A stretch of DNA of 64,000 nt from Euleptes europaea. Its lineage: Eukaryota; Chordata; Lepidosauria; Squamata; Sphaerodactylidae. The notes beneath the pieces are model-generated. The model was given only the letters and a program-made list of their open reading frames with translations, had not been told where the DNA came from and ran no database searches. The stretch lies in contig NC_079325.1 in NCBI RefSeq assembly GCF_029931775.1, positions 36,992,673-37,056,672 on the forward strand. The letters are read 5' to 3'. A program made the position numbers and the translations under genes. This document shows, piece by piece, positions 11,530-25,600 of the stretch. Each line of letters begins with the position of its first letter. Position 1 is the stretch's first letter.

Positions 11530-13430
11530 AGAAGTAGTGAAATGCAGCATTTGCTAAAGGGAAGCTTGGATGATACCAGCAGGAATGTATACTTTGGGGT
11601 AGATTCTGGCTTCAGTTATAGGTTGTAGAGCTTCAATAAGAACAAAGGCTTCCTTTTACTGGGCTTGAAGTAAATGATGAGGGATCCTGGAAAGCTAGCT
11701 TCTTGCTTGGCTGAAGGAGAGAAGAGGTTCCCATGCCCTGGGAACACTTCAAAGAAGGAAAGGGGACAATTAAAAATGATTTTTGCCTCAATCGTATCCT
11801 GCTAGTGCTAAGGATATTCAGCTGGCTGCTGTTAGAAACTGAGTGCTGGACTAGACTGTTCATTGCTCTGATCCTGCAAGGCTGTTGTATTCTGTTGAAA
11901 GACTCAGGATTGGGTCAGACTTTGCAATGGAATAATTGAACTGCTACAGACCCTGATGTTCACCTATCCACACTGACAGCCCTAAAGAAAACATGCAGTC
12001 TAATCACCACAGTTGAAGGATACTGCATTCTAAAACATCCTCAGACTAATGCTCACACTGGGAAAGGATCAGGGCTGTGGTTTAGAGGCTGCCCAGCATC
12101 TTGTGCCATGATCTCCTACACCCAGTCTGGAAATTGGCCAACATTGTTTCTCAGGATCCAACAATCTGTACTGGAATACTCCCTCCCTATATTCTGTAAT
12201 TAATGGTACTAGCTAGATCTTCCATTTTCCTCTATTAAGCCAACCAGCTCTTTGGTGTATTGTCTGCTTTTAAGCCACTCTGGGTTAGCAATGCCATGTT
12301 TACTGAGCTATTGAACAGCTGAGCTAAACTTGTTCTGTACCACCACCCTCACCACCTCCACTTTTTGTTCCTGCATTGCATATGTCAGGTCTGCACCATG
12401 CATGATCTACAATGAAGGCAAAATAGTTCACCACCCTTTTAGGGACCTGGCAACCACTTCCTGTTTTTGCAGTCTGGGGCTAGTAAAAAACACAAGATGA
12501 TTTTCAAGCCTCTGGTGGGTCATCATATGGCTGGAGGCTGCGTTCAGTTTGGTAACTCACAGCATAGCATATCTTGCTCTCACAGGTTCTACTTCAACAG
12601 TGAGACTTAAAATATTCCTGACCTCTCAAGTGTGTTACCTGGCCACCAGTGCTGGCTCTCCAAGTCTTTTCTGCTGCATGGAAGTTCAACCTCCCCCACC
12701 AAGGATGCGAACTCATCTTGCAAATATCCCCCATTCCTCATGTTTGTGATGGATATAAAATGGCCCAAGACTTCAGAGTCCTAAAGTGCACCCGTTACAA
12801 TGTGATCCTTTCATTTAACTGTGTTGTAAATGTTGCCAGAATAATAAACCAAAATCCTTATATTATCCAAGGGTTGTTTATTTCTGCTCAGTAGGCATGC
12901 GAAAGATACATGTCTGTATAAACTAACGTGTGAAGTTGTTGATTTGGTTGGGATTCCCGCTGGCTAAAGATATTTGCATGTCAGAGGCAGAAAGTCCAAA
13001 CTGAACCTTTTGCCACTGTATTCATTAGCCTGGGACAAAGGCCACGAGGATGCTTTCCTGTAGAGGAAGCGCTATTAAAATGGAGGATTTGCAAGATGTC
13101 TACTTTACATTCCCTAATCCTGGGAGCAACCTGGGAAACTTTTTTCTTTTCCCTAGATTTAACAGCTATTGGCTATTGATCTACCATTTCACACTTTTGA
13201 AAAAGAGGAAATTACATTTAATTTTTCCATGACACACTGAAGAGAAAAACTGCCACATCTCTCACACAATTGACCAATCTACCTGACAGCAGATAACGCA
13301 GTATCCGCTTCTCAAAAAGTGTCTTTAGCTGCTCTATCCAGGAAGTGTCATCTACTCAAAATGCAACTGAAGAGAAAGTCAAGGATCTTCCTGCTTCTTC
13401 CTGCCTTCATAGCTGTCTCTCCCCAATCTT
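11530..13430. other. Stretch downstream of the ficolin stop
   Basis: No recognised coding sequence. Should contain the ficolin 3' UTR (minus strand), with a possible AATAAA at 12878-12883. Confidence 0.4.
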
Positions 13431-13432
13431 GA

Positions 13433-13683
13433 CTATTCCTGTGGCCTGAATTTCATTTCTGAGCGTTTGTAGGAATAGTTGTATCCTTTGCCAGAATTCC
13501 AGTTCACACCATCAGCAAAAGAGGAGTGAGCCCCAAGCCAGTACATCCCATTGAGGTTGCTGTGGTGACAGTTGTTGTACCACCAGGCTCCTTTGTAAGT
13601 CACAGCACATTTATTGTTGCCAGGATCCTGCTGTCTGTCTTTGGTGGAGAAAGGCATGCTGTTGTGGTAAGTGAGTGAATCAC
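13433..13683 (-). CDS. FCN: Ficolin terminal exon 8 (end of fibrinogen-like domain, stop TAG)
   Basis: A 251-bp coding part from [16 protein letters not shown] through [20 protein letters not shown] to [13 protein letters not shown] and TAG (13433-13435). It has the last disulfide pair and the C-H peptide motif of the ligand site. Gln240 stands where the first calcium Asp is usual; Asp242 is kept. A possible AATAAA on this strand lies at 12878-12883. Confidence 0.95.
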
Positions 13684-16600
13684 CTGCAAATGACAGATTA
13701 CATTCTTGTTTACGGTAGACTGCACTGGTTCACACATACATACATGTCCATTACGTGATCAGCGCAGAAGCTAAGGTTGCACAGATCAGTTCCCCAAAAA
13801 CCTTTGCATCACCTCTGGTTCAAGGTCTTCCAATGGAATTAGTTCATACATTTAGATCCCAGTCATCTAGAGCTTATTCACATGTGCTTGAACATCAGCT
13901 GGTTTCTCTTAATTTTATGTCCGGGTGGTAGACATCTGAACTGATTCCACACACAAAAGCCTAATGTCTGGAGCCATTTGAAAGTGCTACCTGGATGGAC
14001 ACAACAGCTGAATACAGAAAAATGTGAACTACATGTTTTCATTCTACAAGAATGTATCACCTCTGAGATAGTAGTGTTTGGTAGAAGAGGTCTTGATCAG
14101 GGCCCCATATGTAGGCTGACCATACATACCGTTTTGAACGGGACAGTCCCATTTTTGTCATATTTCCTGGTCGTCCCATCTTTTTAATTAAAATGTCTAT
14201 TTTGTACCATTTTGAATAAGCCAAGCCAGTTTTGTTCCCTCACCCTCACCACACAGCTTTATTTTACACTCGGAAGGAAAAGGCACAACTTTCCAGTTAT
14301 GGGTGGAAACAAAAAGTGGCCCATCAATCAACACGTTCCCACCCGCTGTGCTGTTGCGAGCCTCTGAAGCTGCATGCCAAAAAAGGCACAAGGCTTGCCT
14401 TCCCCTCCCCTCTGGCCACCTCGGGATCATTGCGGCTAGTTTCTGAGAGTGGGTGAAAGCAAGGAGGTGAAGCCCGGATGCACTAAAACGAATGACAGGC
14501 TAGCCGATTAGTAACAATAGGAGAGGATGCACAGCCCATTGAAGATAATGGAAGCCTGGGTTGCCAATTGGCTTGCATGAGCTCCATTGAGCTTATTGCT
14601 TGAGCTGCATACATTACAGCACAAAAAGAGTTGCAAAGAAAATGTGGAATGGATTTTCCAGTAAGGTCTTTAAACCCAGATACACTACTCTGGGACTGGA
14701 ATGACAGCCCATGGGACTAGCACAAGCGTTCTGGGACCAGAATGACAGCCCCCAGAGTGGAATGACAGCCCCTGGGATGAGCAGAAGTGTTCTGGAACTG
14801 GATTGATAGCCCCAGGGTATGTCAATCCAATTCCAGAAGTGTTCTGGGACTGGAATGACATCCCCCAAGATGGAATGACAGCCCCCAGGACTAGCACAAG
14901 TGTTATGGAACTGGAATGACAGCCCCCACCCCAGAGTGGAATGACCAGCAGTCTGTTCACACAGTGACCAACTGGGTGCCTCTAGGAAACCCACAAACAA
15001 GATGATGCAGCAGCATTCTCCTGCCTGTGTTCCAATGCACCTAATATAATAGGCATGCTCATCTGATCCTGGAGAGAACAGGTATGCATCATGACCAGTA
15101 TCCATTTTAACTAGTAGCCATGAATACCCCTCTCCTCCATGAACATGTCCACTCCCCTCTTAAAGTCTTCCAAGTTGGCAGCCATCACCACATCCTGGGG
15201 CAGGGAGTTCCACAATTTAACTGTGCATTGTGTGAAGAAATACTTCCTTTTATCAGTTTTTAATCTCTCACCCTCCAGCTTCAACAGATGAACCCACGTC
15301 TAGTATTATGAAAGAGGGAGAAGAGCTTCTCCCTGTCCACTCTCCCTGTACCATGCATAATTTTATAGACCTCTATACTGCCTCCCCCTTAACTGCCTTC
15401 TTTCCAAGCCAAGCAGCCCTAAGCATTTCAACTGCTCCTCATAGGGCAGTTGCTCTAGTCCCCTAGCTTGCTGGGGGTAAAGGGAAGATGACTGGGGAAG
15501 GCACTGGCAATCCACCCCGTAAACAAAGTCTGCCTAGGAAACGTCGGGATGTGACGTCACCCCATGGGTCAGGAATGACCCGATGCTTGCACAGGGGACC
15601 TTTACCTTTTGAGAAATATAGTGATTAGCTAAAACAACTATAATATAGTGAAATGTTGTATGTAGTATAAAATAACAGTATTATTTTTAAACTTCTCAAT
15701 TTGATTTTAGCCAGTTCCCCTCTACGTCGACATAAATTTTTGCATGGGTTCTGTCACTGAAGAAGCTCAATATGTTTGGGTAATAAAACTTTTTTTTATC
15801 ATCATGCTTTTTCATGATTACAGAATATTACATAACCCCTGTCCAATTTTTTCCATCCCAATGTCCCGTTTTTGTCTCAAGGAAATATGGTCAGCCTACC
15901 CATAGAGGAGTGCAAATAGAGGCTGATCCTGTATGAAGTTGTAGGAGTTATTGCTTAGAATGAGAAAAGAATAGTTAACCGATTTTTAAAAGTGTGGCAT
16001 TCTTTGTGGACAGTCCATTCCTTACTACAAATTCAATTCAGATGTTGCAAACAAATCTGGCTCGTATGTGGTTAAACTTCAGGCCCATGTGAACCTTCCT
16101 TCTTTCCCTATGTCAAGACTGAAGATGGAAGTCCAATTAATTCCAATTAGCAGTGAAGTCCAAATGAGGGCATGGCCCATAACTGAGGCTAGTGTCACAC
16201 ACAAGTTAATTCCACATAATATGGATTCTCCATATTGCTTTCATAGCTGCTGCAAATGTGGGATTTTCCTTGCACTTTCCTACCACCAGCCCCTTGTGGC
16301 CACCATTTTCCCCAATGCAACACTGAAATGCTTTTTGAGGGCTTTTTAAAAACAACAACTGGTAATTGCTATAGCATACTAGTGTGAGCATTATAGCACT
16401 AGAACAATTACCATTTTTTCCCCAAAAGTCCTCCAGTGGAATGGTATGGCATGGCTAGGAAAATTATTATTATTATTATTTATTGCATTTATATCCTGCC
16501 CTTCCCGGCAGGCCAGGCTCAGAGTGGGTTACAACAAACATCATACATCAAAATGGCACCTGCAAGAGGCTTACAGCAGGAATATTGTGCTGATGTGTGT

Positions 16601-19600
16601 ACGGGGGACTGCTGAAAATGTGCAAATTCCTGTCCAGATGGCATGATAATGCACTTGGACCGTTTTCTTTCTTAAAAGATTGGGGTAAAGCAGGTTTAGG
16701 AAAGAACATAGCAAGGCCAGGGAAAAGCCAAAAAAGAGGCAAATTAAAGCACAACATCATGTGAATTCTCCATCTATATGTAGGATTTTTAACCACCATT
16801 GAATCCTGGTTAAGAACCCTAGTTATTGTGAAGGAAAATAATCCTAAACAGTCCAGGCAATCACATGTCAAGACCACAACTCATTGGAGTTAGATGAAGA
16901 TTTCTGTCTTCAACTAACACAGAGTATGAGAGGAGGGTAGGACAGAAGGAGGCATGGAACACACAAGCCTGAGTTTAACCAGGGTTGTACCTGTCTCAGA
17001 CAATCAGGGTTTGTGTATGTGTGTGACAGCTGAATGCACCTTAAGCCTACAGCAAACTGCCTTTTCGTTCTTCACTTTAACTCTCCTATGGCCATCTCCA
17101 CTTGGTTTTGAGGACAGTTTGATACATTTGGTAGAAACTAGTTGCAGTTGATAAGGCAGCTGCAACATTCCTTCTCCGAAGCATTATAGTTTTCTCTTCT
17201 GACTGTAGCAGAGTCCAAAAAGTCAACAGCCACGTACCTGCAGTGCCCCCAAGGAAGGCTCCAAGTGCCAGACGGTACTGATCTGCCTCCCCTGCAATTC
17301 TGAAGGACTGATATTTGGCCATAGTGTGTGTGTTGTCAAAATCAGTGAGATCAACACGCAGCTCATTTTCTCCTATCCAAAATAGAAAGATATTATGTTG
17401 CTACATTCAGAGTCTGCAGTAAGAACATCCTCAATTCCAGAGACAGATCAAGGAACTAATCCAGTCACAATCTATCAAGAACCTTTCATACAAGGTTTGC
17501 TGAAATGTGCATGGGATTGCTCACAAGTGCATAATTCTGCTTGTGCACTACATACTCTGTTTTTCAACAGTGCCTGTGCAAGGCTGATTGCTCCATGGAC
17601 TGTACCCACAGGAAAATGCAATCTCTCATCTTACTTTACATAAAATTAAATTACATAGAACATTTCAACATAAATACCGTATATTAAAAAAAGACACAGG
17701 TTATTTTTCAGGATATAAGGCATTCAGGATATAAGGCACTGTGTCCTGTCTTCCAGAAGAACAGATTCATGTCCAAGTGGAATTTTAAAAACTGAAACCC
17801 AGGAACAAAAGAAGAAATAGGTGGGATATTGCTGAACATTCCCTGGGAGTTGTTGTGAAAGAGGAAAAGATTTGGGAAACTCACAGCCCATTCCTGAGCT
17901 GGCAGCGTGCAGAGTCAGCGGGGGAGAGGCTTTTTTTGTTTTCAACGGGGCTAAAAGCCCCATTGAAAACAGCAAGGCTGCGCCTACTAAAAAGCAGGCG
18001 CAGCACTGCTGTTCCCGGCACCAGCGTAACAGGCTGAACCGTGATAGGAAGCCGCCTAACCAGTGGCTTTTCCCCGAGCCCCACCCCGGGAATGCCCCCC
18101 TGCACCGGCGTGGCCACTGCACCAGAGCCGCCCTCCCCGCCAGCGTGTGTGTAATCTCGTGATTACACACACTTATGCTGGCGGGGAGGTCACACCATTT
18201 CCTAAAGAGATTCGGCAAGAATCTCTGGAATGGGCTGATGGACTTTCTGCTGAAGCCTTTCCACTGGGACGACATCTTATGCAATGGTTACATCTTGGCC
18301 CACTCCTGAAGTGACACATTACTGAACTGCCTGTATCAAAATATATAGAGGATGTATTGATGCCCCCCCCCCAAAAAGCATAGATGGCTTTAAAAAGGGA
18401 TTGGACAGATTGGACTCTCTGTGGGTGCATCCATTTTCTTGTTCTTGCTACAGAGCATCCAACTGTAATCTTGCCGAGAACGTTAGGGCCTATAAGGAAC
18501 CCAGCTATGAAATCCTCTGTACACAATGAAATAATGAGACTTCGGAGCTCTCTGACTAGATGATTACCTAGTTCTGAATCTCAGCAATTTGTCCTGTGGA
18601 CTATTAACATTTGGGCCTAGGTTTGTCATCCAGCCATAGACAATAATGGTAAAGAGCAGTGAGGACTTACCTCTGTTTCCCTATGCTATATGGGAAATGT
18701 CGGTGGGGGGGAGGTATTTGGCTAGGGTTATGCCTGCCTCATAAAATATACCCCCCAAAACTAGCTTCATCCCCATTTTGCTTGCAATAAGCAACTAGAG
18801 GTTTGATCAGGCCAATTTCTCCTGCCACAATTGGTTTCCCTTTTTTCCCTCTTTAGCTGATGCTCAGCTGTAGGTCCTAGAACCTAACCATGATGCTCAT
18901 CATTCACTGGTCCATTTAAGATTTTTTTCTTCAATTTATAATCAAATATCCAGAAATCCTCACCTGGTCTGTGGCTGGCCCTGTTTCACTGCCCTACTGC
19001 TAGGCATGGTGCTGTCATGTTTGCCAAACTGAGTAATGATTGTAATAAAAGAGAAAACCCCAGTCAGCATGAGGGTGAAATGGAAGGTGGTATGCAGTTT
19101 ACCTAATGAAGTCAAGAGGTGAATGTTGTCATTCCCCAGCCAGAATTCAGTGAGTTGGCTTCCAAATCCTCTCTTGTAAGAGTTCCAGTCCCGGTAAAAA
19201 TCCACAGAGCCGTCAGCCCGTCTCTGGAACACCTGCAAGGAAGAAAGATGACTTTTCAGTTTGATCTTCTCCTAACAGTGGCATGAAATATAATGGGGGT
19301 GGTTGGGGGATAATAGATACCAGAAGAGGGTATTAAGGAAAACAGGTACTCCCCTGACACCATGGTTCTATGTTGTGCCACGGTGGCTTCTGCCACTCTC
19401 TCAAGGGTATGGAGAGAGAAGAGAAGCCCCAAGTTCCCTTTTCTGTCCAGAGACCACAGTGACTGAGGGAAGAATAATATTGTAATAATTCAAAGAAGAA
19501 TCACACTGCAATCCTAAATACAGTTACATCCTTCAAAGTCCATTAACTTCAATGGATTTAGAAGGGCATAACTCTGGTTAGGGTTGCAATGTGTCCCTAA

Positions 19601-22600
19601 AGTAAAAAAAAATTATATAACAATATTTAGTTGTACTCTTCCACTGGTAGGAAATCTTCAGATAGAAGTTACAGCTGGTCTGTTGAATAATTATATACAG
19701 CTATTCCCTTGAAAGACTGGATATTTTGGAATAAGGCAGAAAGCATCAAATGTGAGAAGACTGGGAATGTGATGAATTTATAAAGATCTGGGAGAGGTAT
19801 AGATAAGTATTCATGCAGGGGGTTGTTTCAAGTTCTTCAGCAATCTATTATAAAGATTGTTCTGTGGCAAGGACAGCGAGCAATTCTTTTTCTTATAAAA
19901 TTAAGGAACAGTGGACGTTGATGCTGGCAATCAAATGGTCCACTGTTCCTTAATTTTAAAAGGCTTTTCAGGGCTATATCACAGATTTAATTTTCTACAA
20001 CTAATTTACAATTCTAATTCCAATCTATTTTTGATATACACTGAAGGTCAATTTCTGTTTTCCCCTGAACTTATCAATATCCAGTGATGCCTTCATTATT
20101 ACTGTACAGGGAAGATTCAGAGGGAAGATTTTAATGTGATTCCAAATTAACCAGCTACTTTTCAATGACGGTGAGATTTCTATTGACATTATTCTTTCCT
20201 GGATTCTATTTCACCTTTTTGCACATGTCTTGTTGTGTTATGTATGAGAAACATCTGTTTATCAAATAAAATCACAGTACGTATATAAATTAGACCTTTC
20301 CCAAGAAAAAGAATTGCTTGCTGTCCTTGCCACAGAACAATCTTTATAATAGATTGCTGAAGAACTTGAAACAACCCCCTGCATGAATACTTATCTATAC
20401 CTCTCCCAAATCTTTATAAATTCATCACATTCCCAGTCTTCTCACTTTTGTTGATTTTATACCTATTTGGTCGAGATGCAAGAAAAGCAGTCATTTTTTG
20501 AAAGAAGTACAGGAATTAATGTGAGGACCAGACTTGTATTTTAAAAATTCTTGTATTAAAAAATTCTTAATATTGGAGGACCAGAAAAAGACCCCCTACT
20601 GAGAGACTGGCCTCTGAAGACATGGCATATTATGAAAACGAGTACAGTTATGATAATTTATCATAGTTTATTAGGTAGATTGAAGGCAAGTCAGAAAAAT
20701 CTTTTCTGGACTTCAGCATATGGCACACAGTCAGATAATAATGAGGAATACTTACATAGCTCCTTTCAAAGGATTCACATACATTATCTCAACAGTCTTT
20801 CCCATCCAAAATAGGCAGCTTGAGCAAATTTTAACTTTGTCCTGCTTAGAAAGTAAAGGGCATAAGACTTATAGCCACTCCTAGGAAGAAAAGGAGCCAA
20901 TCTCTTCTTTTCCTTTCAAACTGAACTTACAATCCAGCCGCCTCCCTCTGTGTCCATGTCGCACAATACAATCAGGGGCACACAGTCCTGGGGGTAGATG
21001 GTGTACCAGCCGCTCAGGATCACCCCCTTGGCCAAGAGCTCTTTGCAGTTCTTTGCCCCTAGATGGAAGAGGAAAGCAGTATTCGCGGAGGGAAATTGTA
21101 CCATAAATCACAGATTTTTTGCTTTGTGGCACAGCCAGCAGAGTATAAAGAATCCCAGTTTGGAGAAAAGAACTGGGCCCTTGGAAGAAACAAAAGTCTC
21201 AGGAAATGGCACTCTCTGATCTCCCATCAGCTGGATCAATATTGGGCTGGGGGAAACAAAAGGTTTGTGCTGAAAGTCACCAACGTCTGGCCAACTGAGG
21301 CAAGAGAACAATGGTCATGGGTCAAGCAGCTTCTGCTGCCCAGAGCACTCAGAGCCCAGAGTACAGGCTGTGACATTTTAAATGTGAAGAGGTTCTGGGA
21401 AAACACTTACCCTGTTTACAGTGGAGGTCATTCAGCTCCTTCTCTCCTGCGTAAAAGGACACAGCAAGAGAAGGAAAGCAAATCAGACTAGAAAAACAAA
21501 TAACTACTCTGCCCTACCATTTTCCATCCTACAATTCTCTGGCCTTTTATGCAGGGACATTTCCCCGCAGTCACCCCTGCTGATTGCTTTGGAGCTTCCT
21601 TTTGATTATGCATGCTTTTCCCAACTATCAGAGGGCGCCTCACTCTTCCCATGTGTTTTGCCTGCATTTTCCAGATTCTGTCTAAAACGGCATCTGGAAA
21701 ACACAGGCAAAATGCACGGGGAGAGTGAGGCAACCTCTGACAGGAGGAAAAGGCATTCATAATCAGAAGGAAGCCAAAAGAGTAATGGAGGTCTGGGGAC
21801 CCAGGGCATACAGTTTTGCAGGGAGGCTGCAGCAATTTGACCCGTGTTACTGCAGGCAGGCGTCTCCTGCCAGGAGTTGGCATAGAGGAACTGAACATAC
21901 AGGCTGGAAACCAGGTGGTGACTGCGTTGGGCTGAGGGCAGAGACCTGCGTTGGGCTGAGGGCAGAGACCGGCTGGAGAGGCACTTGGCTAGAATGCTGT
22001 GCCTCGGAGCGGGGCTGAGAGGAGAAAAAAATGCACTGAGGTGGAGAGAGCCAAATGCAGTCAGCTCCTTGAGTGAAAAGACCTTGCAGGGGGAGTGCTA
22101 ACTGAAAGGGGCTAGCAGGGCATGCATAATTAGAGGTGGCTGCTAAGAAAGAGGTTGCAAAGCGACTTTTTGTAGTTGAATCTTGGATTTGGCCATGGAT
22201 GACCAGGCATTTTAAACTGTCACAGTAAGGGTGGAAGGAAGCCCCTACTTCGGGTGACCCTTCTTATGAAAGAGAGCAGGTAGAGGTCTGGGAAGGGCTG
22301 AACAGTTCTTCCCCAATACAGTCAAAGGTAGAACACACAAAAGCAATGAAACCCAAATGTAAAAAAAAACACCTTTTTGTTTTCTCCCCCACCCTTTTTT
22401 TCCCCAAGGAGAGAGAGTACATAGTTGCTATTAAGTTCTAAAAAGCTGGTGGATATCCATATGATAGAGACAAGTTATATTAAGAGCAAGCTAGAATATA
22501 TAAGGGAGAAGCCTTAAGAAGTCTGGCATAAATGACCAAAAACAGTATACACTTTGTATTAGGTGGTAGCATTCATAAAGCACTGAGATTTTATTAACAG

Positions 22601-25600
22601 GAGAAAAAGGCTGACCACTGTAAGAAGAGGGGGGAAATTGGGGAAAGGGTCTATCTCCCCTCCCCCTTTTCCTCTGTAGTCGAAGATGACGGGGGGAAAG
22701 GACCAAACAGAAGAGGGTGCCTCAACAGGTCAGAGATCTGTAGAGAGGCCAAGTTCATGGAACAAAAACAATCCATTCTAACAGAATAAAGCTACAATGG
22801 CCCATGTATGTTTGAGTCCATAGGCATATTACAAAAACATGCAGTTGTCACAAAACAGATAAATAATCCTGAAAAGAAAGCGTTACTAATTTCTAGAAGA
22901 GGCGAGGGTGAGAACAAAAAGGAAAAAAGTGCCTCTATGCATGCACAGAGTGCTATTGGGCAATGGGAGGGAAAAATCATTTGACTTGCAGAGAAAGGCA
23001 AATAGCAATGGTGGTGAGGCAAAAAACAACCTTGAGACTAAAGGGAGCAGGACAAGAACTCTGGGGCTTGTCCCCACCCCCATGATACTTGAAGAATATG
23101 AAATATAAGCTGAATACTATTGTAGTAGCACCACATAATTCAAAAAGGAAGGAAGCGTCCAAAAATGACTTAAACTGACTTGAAAGAAAATAAGGGATAC
23201 AATGGGTCACCTAAGTCCCATTTTACACAAACTGGTCAACAAATAGAGAGAAGGGGAGGGAACCCCCAAAAAGATGTATCTCTCCCCCCACCCTTTATTA
23301 TCAGAGGGAATGACTGGCAGGGTGTCCCACAAAAAGGAGAAAAAAACATGTGGCAATAATTTTGATTAGATGTCCTAGGGGGAAATAAACACAATTGATA
23401 GCATGAAGAAATGAAAGTGTTAAACACCATGTGATGTATTTATGTGAGAATAAATGGTCATAAGAGAGACAATAAAAGGTGATGTTGCTTCTGTGCATGT
23501 ACAGAGTGCTATAGTGGGATGTAGGTAGACAAAAGGTAATGATGACTCCTGTAGAGAAAATGTTATGTTTGCATGAGACCACTGCAACTCTCTGACCACA
23601 CAGAGTGGCAGGAACACAACAGCAATCCAAAATAAACAGATTAAAAGAGACTAAAAGGGTTGATCTTTCCTAAAATTTATATCACAGAAGAACTTTAACA
23701 AGACTTTCATTAATCCATGGTACCTTAAGGAACAGCTCACTCGCTTGCTCACTCCTGCTCATTCTACTTGAAGGTTTTTTGCTGAGTCACTCCACAAGTG
23801 CTCTAAACCGGATATCCTAGTGAATGCAAAAGATGGGAAGAGGGGTTTACTCACCAAAAGTTGCAGGGCTCCCTGGCTCTCCTTTGTCCCCTGAGAATGA
23901 AAGTGTAAACACATTGGTTACTTGGTCTCGTGGCCTCCAAATGGCTAGCAGTCCCATGGGCAGCACTGCCTGGGTTGGATTCCTTTGGAGGAGAAAAGGA
24001 CTAGAGTCTTACTTATTTATTAAAATGTCTGGAGATTCTGGGGGTGAAGCCTGAAGAGGGTGAGGTTTGGGGATGGAAGGGACTTCAATGGGGTAGAATG
24101 CCATAAAGTCCACCTTCCAAAGTGGTCATTTTCTCCAAGTGAACTGATTTCTGTCACCTGGAGATCAGCTGTAATAGCGGGAGATTTCCAGTCACCACCT
24201 GGAGGTTGGCAACCCTATATAACAGGCATGCTCCACTGATATTGGAGAGAAGAGGTATGCATCCTAACTAGTATCCATTTTGACTAGTAGTAATGGATCC
24301 TCCAGAATCCTCTATGAACATGTCCACTCCCCTCTTAAAGCCTTCCAAGTTGACAGCCAGGTAGTGGCCTGGAGTTCCCCCAGAAGGACAACTGATGTCC
24401 AGGCTACATAAATTTCCCTAAAGGAATGCAGCAGCCACAGTGGCCCCCTGATGAAACCATCCCCCTCACAGAATCAGTGGGGGGTGCAGGATAGCAGAGG
24501 CATCCAGCTAGGGTTGCCAGGTCTTGCTCATTCCCCTGTAGCTTTCCTTAATGGCTGATTTGGGATGGTTTTATCCAATTTTATTTATTGTACTCGGTTT
24601 TATCCAAATGTATGTTCTTCCTTTTCATATGCCAATAAAGGCTTGTGTTGTTGTGGGTTGCCAGGTCCCCCCTCTTGATCGGCAGGAGATTATAGGGGAT
24701 GAGGCTGGGGTGGCTGCATGTGTGCACACGGGATGACATTACTTCCGGAAGTACTTTTAGAAGTACCACATTGCCACGGCCACTTTAGCACTCAAACCCC
24801 CAGAAGTGATTTCATCGCATGTGCACATGGTCACAGCTCTGGAGCAGCTGGGTGGATTGGCAGGCAATTGCCCACCAAAACCAGCCACCTGGCAATCCTA
24901 CATCCAGCTGAAGTAAGGGAGCTGCGGGATGTGTCGCTGTTAGAAGCTTCTTTGGTGGAGCAGGGGTGTGCCTGCCAGCACCAACATCCCTACAGCAGCA
25001 TCGGGCCCTCATCCAGGCCTGGTGGGGCAAAGCCAGCCCCGCTCTGCTGAAAGGGGCAGTTCCACGAAGGATGCAGCTGCAACAGTGCTGGCATGTTCAC
25101 TTAGACAAGAGAAGGGATCCTGAGAGGGCAGAGGTGCAAACAACCTGGAGAAAAAACTATCCCGCCTCTTTGACAGATACTTAATGGGATGCTATTTACC
25201 AGGTGATATTACTTACCTCCATGCCATGCAAAACTTCAACTGCCACTTAACTCATTAAACATCTAAGGGGCAGGGCATTTTTCTCCAGGTGGGCAGGGCA
25301 TGGCTGGGAAACTGGGCAAGGACTGGGGATAAAAGGGACCAAGAAGAGGGGGATGAGGAAAATGGAAGGAGAGAAGAGGGGGGAGGAACAGAAAAAGAAC
25401 TAAAGAGAAGGAACAAAAAAAGGAATAAGGGAGTCAAAGGCCAAGATGAGCTCTGATGAAAGAATTATGGCACTCTCTAGTGGTCCCAGTGGATCAAACG
25501 ATGGACTTCGTATATATGTTATGGATTAATTGTTAAAGATGTGCCTATAGCTGCAATTGGTCCTGGTGTTTCTTTGTGGAGGTATTATTATTATTATTAT

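Larger units (their letters stand above)
14112..15898. mobile_element. hAT element (TAGGCTGACCATA ends) with nested repeats
   Basis: TAGGCTGACCATA at the left and TATGGTCAGCCTA at the right; flanks CCCATATG and CCCATAGA match at 6 of 8. Inside are a minisatellite, a LINE 3' end and a SINE. In ficolin intron 7. Confidence 0.7.

Noticed and set aside
14614-15105. 163-aa minus-strand frame
   Set aside because: It is produced by a minisatellite and a LINE end.
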